This document shows positions 1-8,918 of a stretch of DNA of 25,092 nucleotides, in pieces. The stretch's first letter is position 1. Each line of letters begins with the position of its first letter. Source of the stretch: CAJXZP01 sp049606935. Lineage in GTDB: Bacteria > Bacteroidota > Bacteroidia > Flavobacteriales_G > Salibacteraceae. A program made the translations under genes and the position numbers. The notes under the pieces were generated by a model that did no database searches, was not told the origin of the DNA, and saw only the letters and a list, made by a program, of their open reading frames with translations. Location of the stretch: positions 1-25,092 of the forward strand of contig JBMYWA010000030.1 of the NCBI GenBank assembly GCA_049606935.1, in the 5' to 3' direction.

Positions 1-41
1 GGTTAATCAATAATCTATTTGGCAAAAGAATAAGTGGATAA
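1..41 (+). other. possible C-terminal tail of an upstream gene
   Basis: The third forward frame is open from the window edge to a TAA at 39-41 (it reads LINNLFGKRISG then stop). If real, it is the end of an upstream gene overlapping the GTG start of the yigZ-like gene by 8 bases, which would fit an operon. Thirteen codons are too few to recognise a family, and chance is a fair explanation. Confidence 0.2.
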
Positions 42-648
42 GGATTTTGACTCATACAAAGAACCTAGTTTAGGTTCTGAAAGTTTGTTTAAAGATAAAG
101 GCTCAAAACATTTTGGTTATGTTTTTCCAGTAAAAACAGAGAATGATATCGAAAAAAGATTAAACGAAATTCGAAAAAAACATTTTTCATCTCGACATGT
201 TTGTTATGCCTGGAGCCTAGGAACAAGAAAAATAAAAACAAAATATACCGATGATGGAGAGCCTCATAACTCAGCAGGGCCTCCCATTCTTGGACAGATT
301 CAATCTTTCGAACTTAAAAATGTTTTGGTGGTGGTGGTTAGGTATTTTGGTGGTACCAAATTGGGTGTTGGAGGTTTAATAAACGCTTATAAAACAGCTG
401 CCAAAGAAGCCATTCTTAATAATAAAATAAACACTCTTTTTCTTACAAAAACTTTAATGCTTTCTTTTCCGTATAGTATTATGAGCGATGTTATGCGTTT
501 TGCTAAAAGAGAAGGTATCACTATCGTTTCTCAAGATTTTAGAGAAACATGTAATCTAAAAATAAGAGTACGCGAGAAATTCTATTCTGATTATACAGAA
601 TTTCTGAGTAAATTGCACCTTCTGGAAACCAAAAAATTGGACTTATGA
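34..648 (+). CDS. yigZ: YigZ/IMPACT family protein (UPF0029)
   Basis: Cytoplasmic protein of the IMPACT/YigZ family, 204 residues, the usual length. The N-terminal domain has the family hallmarks: the KGSKHFGYVFPV stretch near residue 25, DDGEPHNSAGPPIL near residues 74-87 and VVRYFGGTKLGVGGL near 102-116. The C-terminal part (about 135-204) is the small ferredoxin-like second domain. Family members are linked to translation regulation and nucleic acid binding, but the biochemical role is not settled. The start is a GTG directly after an in-frame TAA at 31-33, and no ATG lies before the conserved region. The stop overlaps the next gene's start (ATGA at 645-648), which implies translational coupling to a secreted protease. 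The family call is secure; the function is not. Confidence 0.9.
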   Translation: MDKDFDSYKEPSLGSESLFKDKGSKHFGYVFPVKTENDIEKRLNEIRKKHFSSRHVCYAWSLGTRKIKTKYTDDGEPHNSAGPPILGQIQSFELKNVLVVVVRYFGGTKLGVGGLINAYKTAAKEAILNNKINTLFLTKTLMLSFPYSIMSDVMRFAKREGITIVSQDFRETCNLKIRVREKFYSDYTEFLSKLHLLETKKLDL

Positions 649-2453
649 AAAATTTAATTATTGCCGCTTTACTTACTTCTCCGTTGATACTTTTTTCTCA
701 AAAGAACGACAACCATGCCAAGGAATTGGGTTTTCAAAATGATGCCAAATTAGTAAACTTGGAAGTAAAAGTAGAGAACTCTGAATCTGCTAAACAGGCA
801 ATAATGCACCATCTTAGTTTTACAGAAAATGAAGATTTAAAACTCCTTCACTCCATAAAAAGCCTAACGGGTATGCACTACACCTATATACAAACCTATA
901 AAGGTTTTGATGTTCGTCATGCCCATGTTAAGGTAAATACAGATTTAATGGGAAACCCAACAAGTGTTTTCAGCTCAAAAAAAGCCATCAGCTCTTTTAA
1001 AGATCCTCAAATAAACGAAAGTCAATTAAACAGTCTTGTTCAACAATTAAACCAACCAACAACCACAAATAAATTACTATGGCATAACGTTAACAATCAA
1101 TATCAACTAGTTATGGCCATTGAGTTTACCGATGCAAATGGAAACTTTGTGGAACAAATTTATGATGGTAATTATTCTTTAATAGAACAATTTGATTTAC
1201 TACATCATTATTCGGATATCGATACAACGGCTAAAGCTTTAGTGTTTTCACCCAATCCCTTAACCTCAGCTGGAACTATATACGGAGGTAAATATGTAGA
1301 TAATAATGATGCCACCTCGCCAGAGTTAGACGCGGAAAGAGACACTGTTGAATTAAAACTAAATTATGAAAACGGAAGTTTCATCTTAGAAAATGAGTAT
1401 TTAAAGCTAGTAGAAAATTCATTACCAAACATTCCTCCAGTAGAGAGTAGCTCACCATATTTTTTTTACAATCGGTCTCAACCTGGATTTGAAGATGTCA
1501 ATGTCTTTCATCATATTACCCAACTTCAAGACTATATTAGATCCTTAGGTTTTACCAATATTGTAGATTATCAAATTCATGTAGATTGTCACGGTTTTAA
1601 CGGGGCCGATAATTCTGCTTTTAACTACGGAACAAATCCACCCAGCATTGTTTTTGGTGAAGGGGGCGTAGATGATGCAGAAGATGCAGATGTAATTATT
1701 CATGAGTTTTCGCATGCCATTATGCAAAGTGCTAGCCCTGGCACAAATTTCGGAACAGAAAGAAACGCTATGGACGAGGCCTTTGGGGATTATATGGCTG
1801 TTTCATATTCCAACCTATATTCTAGCCACCATAGCGACTATGCATTTAAATGGGATGGGCATAACGAATATTGGAATGGAAGGCTTACTACCTCCTCTTT
1901 AACTTATCCAAATGATTTGGTTTATCACCTCTATACAGATGCCCCTATGTGGAGTTCAGCAATTACCCGAATAGAACGTAATTTGGGTAGAGAAGCTACC
2001 GTTAAACTGGCCATTGAATCGGCATATAGCTTCACCAGCGGAATGACTATGGCCCAAGCGGCTGAGTTGTATATTACAACCGATAACTTATTAAATAATG
2101 GCGACAATTACGCTACCATATGCTGGATCTTTAAAGACAAAGGAATGGTTAATTCTTGCTCAGTTGCCAAGCCAACAGATTTATTAAGCGTAAATAACCT
2201 GGAAAACGAAACTTCCATAAAAATGCTAAACACTCAAAATTTTTCTTTAGGACTTGGGAATTTAAAAATCAAATCAGACACAAAGTTTGATGTAAAAGTG
2301 TATGATCTTTCTGGAAAACTATTATTCCAGAAAAATAACAATACCATAGAATTAGAAATGAGTCCAAACCAGTTGGAAGGAAAAGCTTTTATTTTCGAAA
2401 TTCAGTCTCAAAAATTGACCAAATCGTTTAAGATAACCAAAGCTCATTATTAG
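645..2453 (+). CDS. secreted gluzincin metalloprotease with T9SS-like tail
   Basis: Predicted extracellular zinc endopeptidase of the thermolysin/fungalysin (M4/M36) type, 602 residues. The first ~19 residues form a signal peptide ending ILFSQ. Residues about 30-120 resemble an FTP propeptide, with the typical GMHYTYIQTYKGFDV stretch. The zinc motif HEFSH lies at residues 353-357, preceded by DADVII, and the likely third zinc ligand is Glu378 in MDEAFGDY, 20 residues further on, as expected for a gluzincin. The last ~90 residues look like a type A T9SS sorting domain (VYDLSGKLL, then a final KSFKITK), but the usual PNP motif that opens such domains is missing. The gene starts inside the stop of the yigZ-like gene (ATGA). 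Export through Sec and then T9SS is inferred. Family M36 is favoured over M4, without certainty. Confidence 0.87.
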   Translation: MKNLIIAALLTSPLILFSQKNDNHAKELGFQNDAKLVNLEVKVENSESAKQAIMHHLSFTENEDLKLLHSIKSLTGMHYTYIQTYKGFDVRHAHVKVNTDLMGNPTSVFSSKKAISSFKDPQINESQLNSLVQQLNQPTTTNKLLWHNVNNQYQLVMAIEFTDANGNFVEQIYDGNYSLIEQFDLLHHYSDIDTTAKALVFSPNPLTSAGTIYGGKYVDNNDATSPELDAERDTVELKLNYENGSFILENEYLKLVENSLPNIPPVESSSPYFFYNRSQPGFEDVNVFHHITQLQDYIRSLGFTNIVDYQIHVDCHGFNGADNSAFNYGTNPPSIVFGEGGVDDAEDADVIIHEFSHAIMQSASPGTNFGTERNAMDEAFGDYMAVSYSNLYSSHHSDYAFKWDGHNEYWNGRLTTSSLTYPNDLVYHLYTDAPMWSSAITRIERNLGREATVKLAIESAYSFTSGMTMAQAAELYITTDNLLNNGDNYATICWIFKDKGMVNSCSVAKPTDLLSVNNLENETSIKMLNTQNFSLGLGNLKIKSDTKFDVKVYDLSGKLLFQKNNNTIELEMSPNQLEGKAFIFEIQSQKLTKSFKITKAHY

Positions 2454-2558
2454 GGTTTTTAACAATTAAGGTAATTCACAAAACCTATCATTTTGAATGT
2501 TTAAAAAGCCTATTAAACAACGTATTCTTACATACAATATCTGTTCAAATTTTGATAC

Positions 2559-2963
2559 CTAAAAATGACTTTTCATCAATAGTTTCAACCGTTGGGGAAT
2601 TTTGGTAGGACGACCAGTTTCTTTGTTAACAAACACCAATTGGGTATACGCAGTATTTAACAATTCGTTCTGAGAATTGTAAGTTTCATAGTAAAAATCA
2701 AACCTAATTTTTGGTAATTGTTGAATAGTGACTTTTATAGTCAATTCATCATCGTAAAAAGCAGGCTTCTTATAATTAACCTTAAACTCAGACACCGGAA
2801 GTAATACTCCATCATCTTCTAGCTCTTTATAACTAATTCCCAATGAACGCAAGGCTTCCACACGCGCCACCTCAAAATAGGCAGCGTAATTACCATAATA
2901 GGCATAGCCCATTCGGTCAGTTTCTGCATACCTTACCCTAAGTTTAATTTCTTTAATAAACAT
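2559..2963 (-). CDS. acyl-CoA thioesterase, hotdog fold (YbgC/FadM-like)
   Basis: Cytoplasmic 4HBT-family thioesterase of 134 residues, expected to hydrolyse acyl-CoA thioesters; the chain-length preference cannot be read from sequence. The hotdog motif is clear near the N terminus: VRYAETDRMGYAYYGNYAAYFEVAR, with the catalytic-type Asp in AETD, followed by a YKELEDDG helix and the FKVNYKKPAFYDDELTI strand region. The ATG at 2963 is chosen because the family domain begins at once. A TTG at 3005 would add 14 residues not typical of the family. It converges with the protease gene and diverges from dnaA. I see no good TAnnTTTG promoter in the sequence upstream of it. Confidence 0.9.
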   Translation of the reverse strand: MFIKEIKLRVRYAETDRMGYAYYGNYAAYFEVARVEALRSLGISYKELEDDGVLLPVSEFKVNYKKPAFYDDELTIKVTIQQLPKIRFDFYYETYNSQNELLNTAYTQLVFVNKETGRPTKIPQRLKLLMKSHF

Positions 2964-3349
2964 ATCAACAATTGTACGTAATAAAATTGTATTTTCGGAA
3001 AACAATCTTTGGTATCAAAAAATCAAAATAAAACCAAGGTAGAATCACAAACTACCCACTTTTATTTTTGTTAATAAAAATGTTTAATAATTGTTGAAAA
3101 GGTTATTAACACACCTAAACAATTGGGCACTAAAGGAGTTAGGAAATTTATTGATTTTTCAAAAATCTACAGGTTAAATAATTCTTAAAATACAATAGCA
3201 AAATGATTTTTTTTTAAACTTTTTTATATCAATTTTTGTTAGCGAATTTGAATACTGGGAGACGTATCTATACTGTGGGGGTGAGATAACAAACTGAAAG
3301 TTCAATTCCTTTTTATTATTAATTAACTTATTAAAATAGGAGTTCAATA
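2964..3349. promoter_or_regulatory. AT-rich leader between thioesterase gene and dnaA
   Basis: This gene-free stretch of 386 bases is strongly AT-rich and must hold the divergent promoters of the thioesterase gene and dnaA. One -7-like TATTTTTG lies at 3063-3070 on the plus strand, with no clear -33 partner. A near-perfect palindrome GATTTTT-C-AAAAATC lies at 3153-3167. Two 9-mers (3092-3100 and 3103-3111) match the DnaA box at only 7 of 9 positions, on opposite strands, and no exact box is present. The origin is often near dnaA in bacteria, but this sequence alone does not demonstrate one. I see no tRNA or open frame with coding character. Confidence 0.4.
3338..3342 (+). promoter_or_regulatory. 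Shine-Dalgarno-like site of dnaA
   Basis: AGGAG stands 7 bases before the dnaA ATG at 3350. Most genes in this window lack such a site, as is usual in Bacteroidota, so this one supports the chosen start. Confidence 0.6.
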
Positions 3350-4780
3350 ATGGGCAAAATTTATGATGACGTTTGGGGCAAATGTCTAGAAATTATTAAG
3401 GACAATGTGAGTCCTCAAAGCTTTAAAACTTGGTTCGAACCAATTAAAGCGGTTAACCTTAAAGGCGACACTTTAACGATACAGGTACCTTCTCCATTTT
3501 TTTATGAGTGGTTAGAGGAGCACTATATTACTTTACTCAAAAAAACTATTAAAAAAGAATTAGGACCTAGAGGAACACTTGATTATAGCATAATCATGGA
3601 GAACTCTAAATCTTCTAAAAAACCAACTCAGGTAACAGTACCTGCTAGTAATAGAATGGCAGCAAGAAATCCCTCTATTTCTGTACCCATGGAAATCGGA
3701 GCCAGAGGGATTAAAAATCCGTTTATTATTCCAGGACTTAAAAAGGTAGTGGTAGATTCTCAACTAAATCACAATCTTTCTTTTGAAAACTACGTGGAAG
3801 GGGAATGTAACCGATTGGCAAGATCGGCTGGATTTGCTGTAGCCAATAAACCAGGAGGAACCTCTTTCAACCCATTGTTTATTTATGGTGGTGTTGGACT
3901 TGGAAAAACGCATTTAGCGCAGGCAATTGGTTTAGAAATTAAAACCAATCATCCAGACAAAACTGTATTGTATGTTTCTTCTGAGAAATTTACCCAACAG
4001 TTTATTGAGTCGGTAAGAAATAATACGCACAATGATTTCATTCATTTTTATCAAATGATTGATGTCCTAATTATTGATGACGTTCAGTTTTTTGCCGGAA
4101 AAGAAAAAACTCAAGACGTTTTCTTCCATATTTTCAATCACTTGCACCAAAGTGGAAAACAGCTTGTTTTAACGGCTGATAAACCACCAATTGAAATGCA
4201 AGGTGTAGAACAAAGATTACTTTCTAGATTTAAATGGGGTTTAAATGCTGATTTACAATCACCAGATTTAGAAACAAGAATTGCAATTCTTCAAAAGAAA
4301 ATGTATACCGAAGGTATTGAGTTACCTAAAGAGGTAGTGGAGTATTTAGCATACTCTATTAATACTAACGTACGTGAATTAGAAGGAGCTTTAATTTCAT
4401 TAATTGCACAATCATCGTTAAACAAAAAATCAATTACCCTGGATTTAGCGAAGCAGATGATTGACAAATTTGTTAAGAATACTGCTCGTGAAGTTTCCAT
4501 AGAGTACATCCAGAAAGTTGTATGTGATTATTTCAACCTTCCAATGGAGCTTTTAAAGTCTAAAACACGTAAACGTGAGGTGGTTCAAGCCAGACAAATT
4601 GCTATGTTCTTCTCTAAGCAAATGACAAAAGCGTCTTTAGCTAGCATTGGAGCTCATACAGGGGGTAAAGATCATGCTACAGTACTTCATGCTTGTAAGA
4701 CTGTAAACAACCTTATTGACACGGATAAAAGGTTTAGAGGATACATTGACGATTTACAAAAAAAGATTACACTTCAGTAA
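3350..4780 (+). CDS. dnaA: chromosomal replication initiator protein DnaA
   Basis: Replication initiator that binds DnaA boxes at the origin and melts it in an ATP-dependent way. It has 476 residues, normal for the family. Domain I is at residues 1-90 (WGKCLEIIKDNVSPQSFKTWFEPI), followed by a short linker. The AAA+ domain runs from about 140 to 350, with Walker A GGVGLGKTH at 180-188 and Walker B LIIDDVQF with Asp243-Asp244. The C-terminal DNA-binding domain carries the signature GGKDHATVLHAC near residues 438-449. An AGGAG site precedes the ATG. It is monocistronic, with a perfect terminator hairpin just downstream. The neighbours are not dnaN or recF, which is common in Bacteroidota. Confidence 0.98.
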   Translation: MGKIYDDVWGKCLEIIKDNVSPQSFKTWFEPIKAVNLKGDTLTIQVPSPFFYEWLEEHYITLLKKTIKKELGPRGTLDYSIIMENSKSSKKPTQVTVPASNRMAARNPSISVPMEIGARGIKNPFIIPGLKKVVVDSQLNHNLSFENYVEGECNRLARSAGFAVANKPGGTSFNPLFIYGGVGLGKTHLAQAIGLEIKTNHPDKTVLYVSSEKFTQQFIESVRNNTHNDFIHFYQMIDVLIIDDVQFFAGKEKTQDVFFHIFNHLHQSGKQLVLTADKPPIEMQGVEQRLLSRFKWGLNADLQSPDLETRIAILQKKMYTEGIELPKEVVEYLAYSINTNVRELEGALISLIAQSSLNKKSITLDLAKQMIDKFVKNTAREVSIEYIQKVVCDYFNLPMELLKSKTRKREVVQARQIAMFFSKQMTKASLASIGAHTGGKDHATVLHACKTVNNLIDTDKRFRGYIDDLQKKITLQ

Positions 4781-4802
4781 TCCTGCAATTACAATAAAAT
4801 GG

Positions 4803-4835
4803 AAAGCCCATGCTATTTCTAGCATGGGCTTTTTT
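4803..4835. terminator. bidirectional intrinsic terminator after dnaA
   Basis: A 13-bp perfect stem (4803-4815 with 4820-4832) closes a TTTC loop and is followed by a T run to 4835. It lies between the convergent dnaA and porin genes, so it can serve both strands, though the T tail is better on the plus strand. Confidence 0.92.
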
Positions 4836-4871
4836 AGTCTAAACCATTTCCTAAAAGAGTAAAATTAGATT

Positions 4872-6071
4872 TTAGAAGTTATATTCAACTACGGCCTGCA
4901 ATCTTAGATTATTACCATAGCTTAGAAATTCATCTGTTCTAGATCCGTAAATTGCCTCAAAAGCAATATTTAATGGTCCTACAACATGCCAATAGACATT
5001 TCCACTGGCGTATAACCCTGTCAACAAAGTTTTATTCCCAATATTCGCATATTGAGGATTATCCAATTGTACTAAACCCAAAACATAAGTAGAACTAAAA
5101 TGACTGTGCGTTCTAGCTTCATAGGTTTTCTTACCATAAAAAAATTGATACCCTACATAACCTCCATAAATAGGGACCAGGTCTAAGTCTCCGCTTCCAT
5201 CTGGAACAGCATCCCAGCCACCACCTCCGAAAGACACCAAATATCTACTAATGCCATGTCCGTAAGCCAATTGATAAATAAATTTATCTCTACCAAACAA
5301 TATTTTGGAACCAGACAAACTAAATCCTCCTCCAATTTTATATACATTTTTATTGTCTGCATTTTTGTATTCGATAAACCTCAATACACCAGCTAATTGA
5401 AAATGCCCTTTATTTTTTGGGCTTCTAAGCTCATAATGAGAAACTAGGTCAGGAATAGTTTGATTAGCTGGGGTGACCAAAGTATCCAGTAAGTTATACC
5501 TGCCATAATCATTAACCGGAACCTCTGCCCCAATAGATATATCTGAATTTTTATTAGGCCTAATAAAATAAGTTACCTGTGTACTTCTTACCCAAGCACC
5601 TGTGGCTGGGCCATCAAAATCTGTAATATTTGGCCAAGCTTCCTCATCGGTAAACCCAGACCAAGATTGTCCAATTCTAAAATTTTTAAATCGTAGATAA
5701 GCGTGTCTTAACCGAAGCTGTCCCCCACCATCTCCACCATAAAAATCGGTTTCGATATACGAAAATATTTCTCCAATAAATTTAGTTTGAAAAGTACTTG
5801 CAAATATGATTCTGGTTTGATTCATATCCGCATGGTATTGCGGATCATCTGCCACGCTATCGCGTTGGGTAGGTATAGATGGCAAGTGCATTGCTGATAC
5901 ATTTGGAATGCCACGCATATCATAAAATGCACTAAACTTTACCCAGGCAGTGGTATAAAACTGCTTTACGGGTTTACCATTTAATGAATCTGCTGATTGC
6001 AACTTGAGTAATTGAGAAAAGGCAGGAAAAGCTGCAAAAGTGAGTAAAAATAGAATACCAAATTTATTCAT
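4872..6071 (-). CDS. DcaP-like outer-membrane porin
   Basis: Predicted outer-membrane beta-barrel of the DcaP family, 399 residues. A signal peptide of about 20 residues ends PAFSQ. The barrel region has family-like features: the TRIIFASTF strand, IETDFYGGDGGGQLRLRHAYL near residues 105-128, then IGQSWSGFTDEEAWPN and DFDGPATGAW. The last residue is Phe in VVEYNF, the usual C-terminal strand signal for barrel assembly. DcaP proteins form trimeric channels for small organic acids or peptides; the substrate here is unknown. It is the last gene after the metallohydrolase, with a 27-base gap, so cotranscription is likely. It converges with dnaA across the shared terminator. Confidence 0.8.
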   Translation of the reverse strand: MNKFGILFLLTFAAFPAFSQLLKLQSADSLNGKPVKQFYTTAWVKFSAFYDMRGIPNVSAMHLPSIPTQRDSVADDPQYHADMNQTRIIFASTFQTKFIGEIFSYIETDFYGGDGGGQLRLRHAYLRFKNFRIGQSWSGFTDEEAWPNITDFDGPATGAWVRSTQVTYFIRPNKNSDISIGAEVPVNDYGRYNLLDTLVTPANQTIPDLVSHYELRSPKNKGHFQLAGVLRFIEYKNADNKNVYKIGGGFSLSGSKILFGRDKFIYQLAYGHGISRYLVSFGGGGWDAVPDGSGDLDLVPIYGGYVGYQFFYGKKTYEARTHSHFSSTYVLGLVQLDNPQYANIGNKTLLTGLYASGNVYWHVVGPLNIAFEAIYGSRTDEFLSYGNNLRLQAVVEYNF

Positions 6072-6098
6072 TCATAAGATAATTAATCCGTTCCTAAA

Positions 6099-6872
6099 TT
6101 AACAGATTTTTAGTTTTAATCCATCATAGGCAGGAAAAACATTTTCAGGTAGCATTTCAATCAACTCTTGGTATCTGGGCATTTGATGGCTTAAATGCGT
6201 TAAATAAGCCTCTTTTGGGTTTATTTGTTTAATTAGATGTAATGCTTCTTCTAAACTAAAATGGGAGATGTGCTTTGCCTCCCGAAGTGCATTGATCACT
6301 AATACTTTTACCCCAATTAGTTTTTTCAATTCCTTTTCACTTATAGCATTAGCATCTGTTAAATAAGCAAAATCACCCACTCTATACCCAAAAACTGGCA
6401 TTTTGAAATGTGTCATTTCAATTGGGGTAAACTTTACTCCCAAAACATCAAATGGTTTGTTCAAAATAGTTTTCAATTCCAATTGGGGTACTCCTGGGTA
6501 TTTCTCAGATTCAAAAGCATAATAAAATTCACGTTTCAACGCCTTCTGCACTCTTTCTGTAGCAAAAATAGACATCGATGATTTCATAAAGTAATTAAAC
6601 CCTCTAATATCATCTAAACCAGCTACATGGTCTTTATGTTCATGAGTAAAAACCACGGCATCTAATCTTTTTACCTTTTCTCGAAGCATTTGATATCTAA
6701 AATCAGGTCCGGTATCAATTACTACTTGTACGTCATTTTGTTTAATAAGAATAGAACTACGTAAACGCTTATCCTTTTGATCACATGATTGACAAACCTT
6801 GCAGTCACAAGCAATCATGGGCACACCTTGAGAGGTTCCTGTACCCAGAAATGTTACAATAAAATCCTCCAT
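6099..6872 (-). CDS. MBL-fold metallohydrolase, PhnP-like
   Basis: Cytoplasmic metallo-beta-lactamase-fold hydrolase of 257 residues, related to PhnP-type phosphodiesterases. The N terminus reads FLGTGTSQGVP, followed by a Cys cluster (Cys22, 24, 27, 30) that resembles the structural zinc site of PhnP. The metal motif THEHKDH is at residues 76-82, with further ligands likely at His154 (MTHF), Asp173 (LTDA) and His226 (LTHLSHQ). No other phn gene is nearby, so a role in phosphonate breakdown is not supported, and the substrate is unknown. The ATG at 6872 shares its A with the stop of the serine hydrolase gene (TAATG). An upstream TTG at 6884 is possible but less likely. Confidence 0.85.
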   Translation of the reverse strand: MEDFIVTFLGTGTSQGVPMIACDCKVCQSCDQKDKRLRSSILIKQNDVQVVIDTGPDFRYQMLREKVKRLDAVVFTHEHKDHVAGLDDIRGFNYFMKSSMSIFATERVQKALKREFYYAFESEKYPGVPQLELKTILNKPFDVLGVKFTPIEMTHFKMPVFGYRVGDFAYLTDANAISEKELKKLIGVKVLVINALREAKHISHFSLEEALHLIKQINPKEAYLTHLSHQMPRYQELIEMLPENVFPAYDGLKLKIC

Positions 6873-8242
6873 TAATTTACACAAGATATTATTCCACTTA
6901 AGAACGCATCATGATCAAAGCCTCCTTTTTTATTTTGCCCTAAACGAACCACAACCAAATCACTGGAAGGAACCACAAATACCCGTTGACCTTCATAACC
7001 ATCCATCATATACATATCGGTAGGCACATTAGGCAATAACCTATTTGATGGATTACCTGGTTCTCCTGCATTTAACCACCATTGAGATCCATATTCTCCT
7101 TTAGGAGCCTTTGGGGTTGGGGTTACCGAATAATTCACCCAATCTTCTGTCATTATTTGATTTCCGTACCAATTACCTTTATTTAAATACAATAATCCCA
7201 ATCGTGCCCAGTCTCTAGCGCTAGCCCACATATAAGATGAGCCAACGAATGTTCCAGATGCATCTGGCTCAATCACTGCTGTTGTTATCCCTATTTTAGA
7301 AAAAAGTTCATTTTGAGCGAACTCATAATAGTTTTCATCGCCTAATTTTTTTCGGAGCATTAACGACAAAATATTGGTAGACCCGCTGGAGTAATACCAT
7401 TTTTGCTCTGGTGCAAATTCCACCATTTGGCTTTGTGCAAAACCTCCCATATCCGAAAATTTATAGAGCATATTAGTGGCGGTGCTTACGTTGGAATAAA
7501 CCTCCTCCCAATACAACCCGGAACTCATTCTTAATAGTTGATCTGTAGTAATTTTTGCTCTGTCATCATTTTGCCAGCTAGAAATTAGGGTAGGCTCCAT
7601 TATATTTATTTCCTCTTTAATGTCTAATATTCCATAAAGCATATTTGTTACACTTTTGGTCATGGACCACCCTAATTGAGGCATATTTTTATCAAAGCCT
7701 TTTGCATATTTCTCAGTTATTAACTGTCCCTTATAAATTACCACAATACCTCTAGTATTAGCTGGTATTTTGGGGTTAGAATCCTCAAAAGCCTTAGAAA
7801 TCACTAATTGCAACTTCTCCATATTTACATTACTTGGAATGGTATCCACCAATTTAGTACCAAAAGGCCAGTAGACCGTATTGCTTAAAACCGGTTTAGT
7901 TAATTTCAAATCTGGAATTTGATTCCGAATATCTATTTCTGAAATCTCACGAATCAAGGTACATCCTAACCCTTCCCTATATATAGCTTTTGCCTCTGCA
8001 AAACCAAAAACAGAACCTGTTGCTGATTTGTCTTCTGGTGTCACGAAGAAATCACCCAAACTTAATGGAAACGCAGCGAGTTCATTATCAATAGCACTTT
8101 GGGCAGTTCGGTTGCTTACATAAACACAGGAGCAAACTGCCTTTGCTCCAAACCCAGAGATTATAGGGCCAAAATTCACAATAAAATACGAAAAAGCAAT
8201 AATTAATAAAGCAACAAACCCAATTCCAATTTTCTTACCCAT
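6872..8242 (-). CDS. membrane-anchored serine hydrolase, class C beta-lactamase family
   Basis: Penicillin-binding-protein-like serine hydrolase of 456 residues. Residues about 4-26 form one membrane helix, so the enzyme is probably anchored in the inner membrane facing the periplasm. Two Cys (CSC) follow the helix. The catalytic SxxK is SMTK at residues 193-196, in the typical context GWSMTKSVTN. The second motif is YSSGSTN from about Tyr284, and DGYEGQ near the C terminus takes the place of the KTG box, as in esterase or NylB-like members. Activity on beta-lactams is not implied; esterase, amidase or D-peptidase activity is equally possible. The ATG at 8242 is preferred over a TTG at 8284. 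The stop overlaps the start of the metallohydrolase gene. Confidence 0.85.
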   Translation of the reverse strand: MGKKIGIGFVALLIIAFSYFIVNFGPIISGFGAKAVCSCVYVSNRTAQSAIDNELAAFPLSLGDFFVTPEDKSATGSVFGFAEAKAIYREGLGCTLIREISEIDIRNQIPDLKLTKPVLSNTVYWPFGTKLVDTIPSNVNMEKLQLVISKAFEDSNPKIPANTRGIVVIYKGQLITEKYAKGFDKNMPQLGWSMTKSVTNMLYGILDIKEEINIMEPTLISSWQNDDRAKITTDQLLRMSSGLYWEEVYSNVSTATNMLYKFSDMGGFAQSQMVEFAPEQKWYYSSGSTNILSLMLRKKLGDENYYEFAQNELFSKIGITTAVIEPDASGTFVGSSYMWASARDWARLGLLYLNKGNWYGNQIMTEDWVNYSVTPTPKAPKGEYGSQWWLNAGEPGNPSNRLLPNVPTDMYMMDGYEGQRVFVVPSSDLVVVRLGQNKKGGFDHDAFLSGIISCVN

Positions 8243-8339
8243 AGCGTTTATTATATAATAACTAACAAAGAAAATAAAACGCAAGAAAGAATTCAGCTAT
8301 CTTTATTGAATTTGAAATGAGTTATTAAGGAGAAGCTAA

Positions 8340-8918
8340 CTAATTAATTAACTTTTGGTGAATTTTCAGTACTTGTTGAATAACAGAAGAGCTTCCATCA
8401 TTAATAATTTCAAAGTCGGCAAATTTCAATCTTTCGGGATCCGATATTTGATTTGCAATTCGTTGGTTAACTTGCTCTTTAGTAGATTTATCTCTAGAAA
8501 TAACTCGAGCTATTTTTAAATCAGTTGGAGCAGTAACAACTATTATTGAATTACAATCTCTATATCCATTCGACTCGATAAGAATGGCTGCTTCTCTAAC
8601 TACATAAGGAGTAGATTGTTTGATTTTCCAAGCAATAAAGTCTTGAATCAATAGCGGGTGAACCAGAGCGTTTAAAAGGTTTAACTTTTCTTTATTATTA
8701 AATACAATACTTGCCAGCTTCCCCCTATCTATTTCGTTACCATGATAAATATCTTCACCAAAATGAGATTTCATTTTGATTTTTAACTCTTCATTATCAA
8801 AATACAGTTGTTTTGCTCTTGAATCAGAATCATAAACAGGTATACCTAAAGTTTTAAAAATGTTAGCTACAAATGATTTACCAGCTCCAATGCCCCCTGT
8901 TAATCCAACTACTTTCAT
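8340..8918 (-). CDS. coaE: dephospho-CoA kinase
   Basis: Last enzyme of coenzyme A synthesis: it phosphorylates the 3' hydroxyl of dephospho-CoA with ATP, in the cytoplasm. It has 192 residues, normal length. The P-loop GGIGAGKS is at residues 8-15, the conserved YDSDSRAK follows near 29-36, and the lid and CoA-binding region includes VVREAAILIESN and VISRD. The start ATG overlaps the stop of the ybbR-like gene (TAATG at 8916-8920), placing it at the end of the nusB operon. No terminator hairpin is visible in the 97 bases before the serine hydrolase gene, so some read-through is possible. Confidence 0.96.
   Translation of the reverse strand: MKVVGLTGGIGAGKSFVANIFKTLGIPVYDSDSRAKQLYFDNEELKIKMKSHFGEDIYHGNEIDRGKLASIVFNNKEKLNLLNALVHPLLIQDFIAWKIKQSTPYVVREAAILIESNGYRDCNSIIVVTAPTDLKIARVISRDKSTKEQVNQRIANQISDPERLKFADFEIINDGSSSVIQQVLKIHQKLIN

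Noticed and set aside
2451..2519. Inverted repeats after the protease gene (12 bp with one mismatch and a 38-base loop; 7 bp at 2498-2519) as a terminator
   Set aside because: The stems are AT-rich, the loop of the first is long, and no T run follows the second.
2964..3005. Longer N terminus for the thioesterase from TTG at 3005
   Set aside because: The extra 14 residues are outside the family fold, and an ATG sits exactly at the expected domain start.
3092..3111. Two DnaA-box-like 9-mers before dnaA as evidence of the origin
   Set aside because: Each matches only 7 of 9 positions in very AT-rich sequence; there is no cluster and no exact box.
6099..6872. A phosphonate (phn) pathway gene
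   Set aside because: The protein is PhnP-like in fold and motifs only; no other phn genes are present, and such hydrolases are common outside that pathway.
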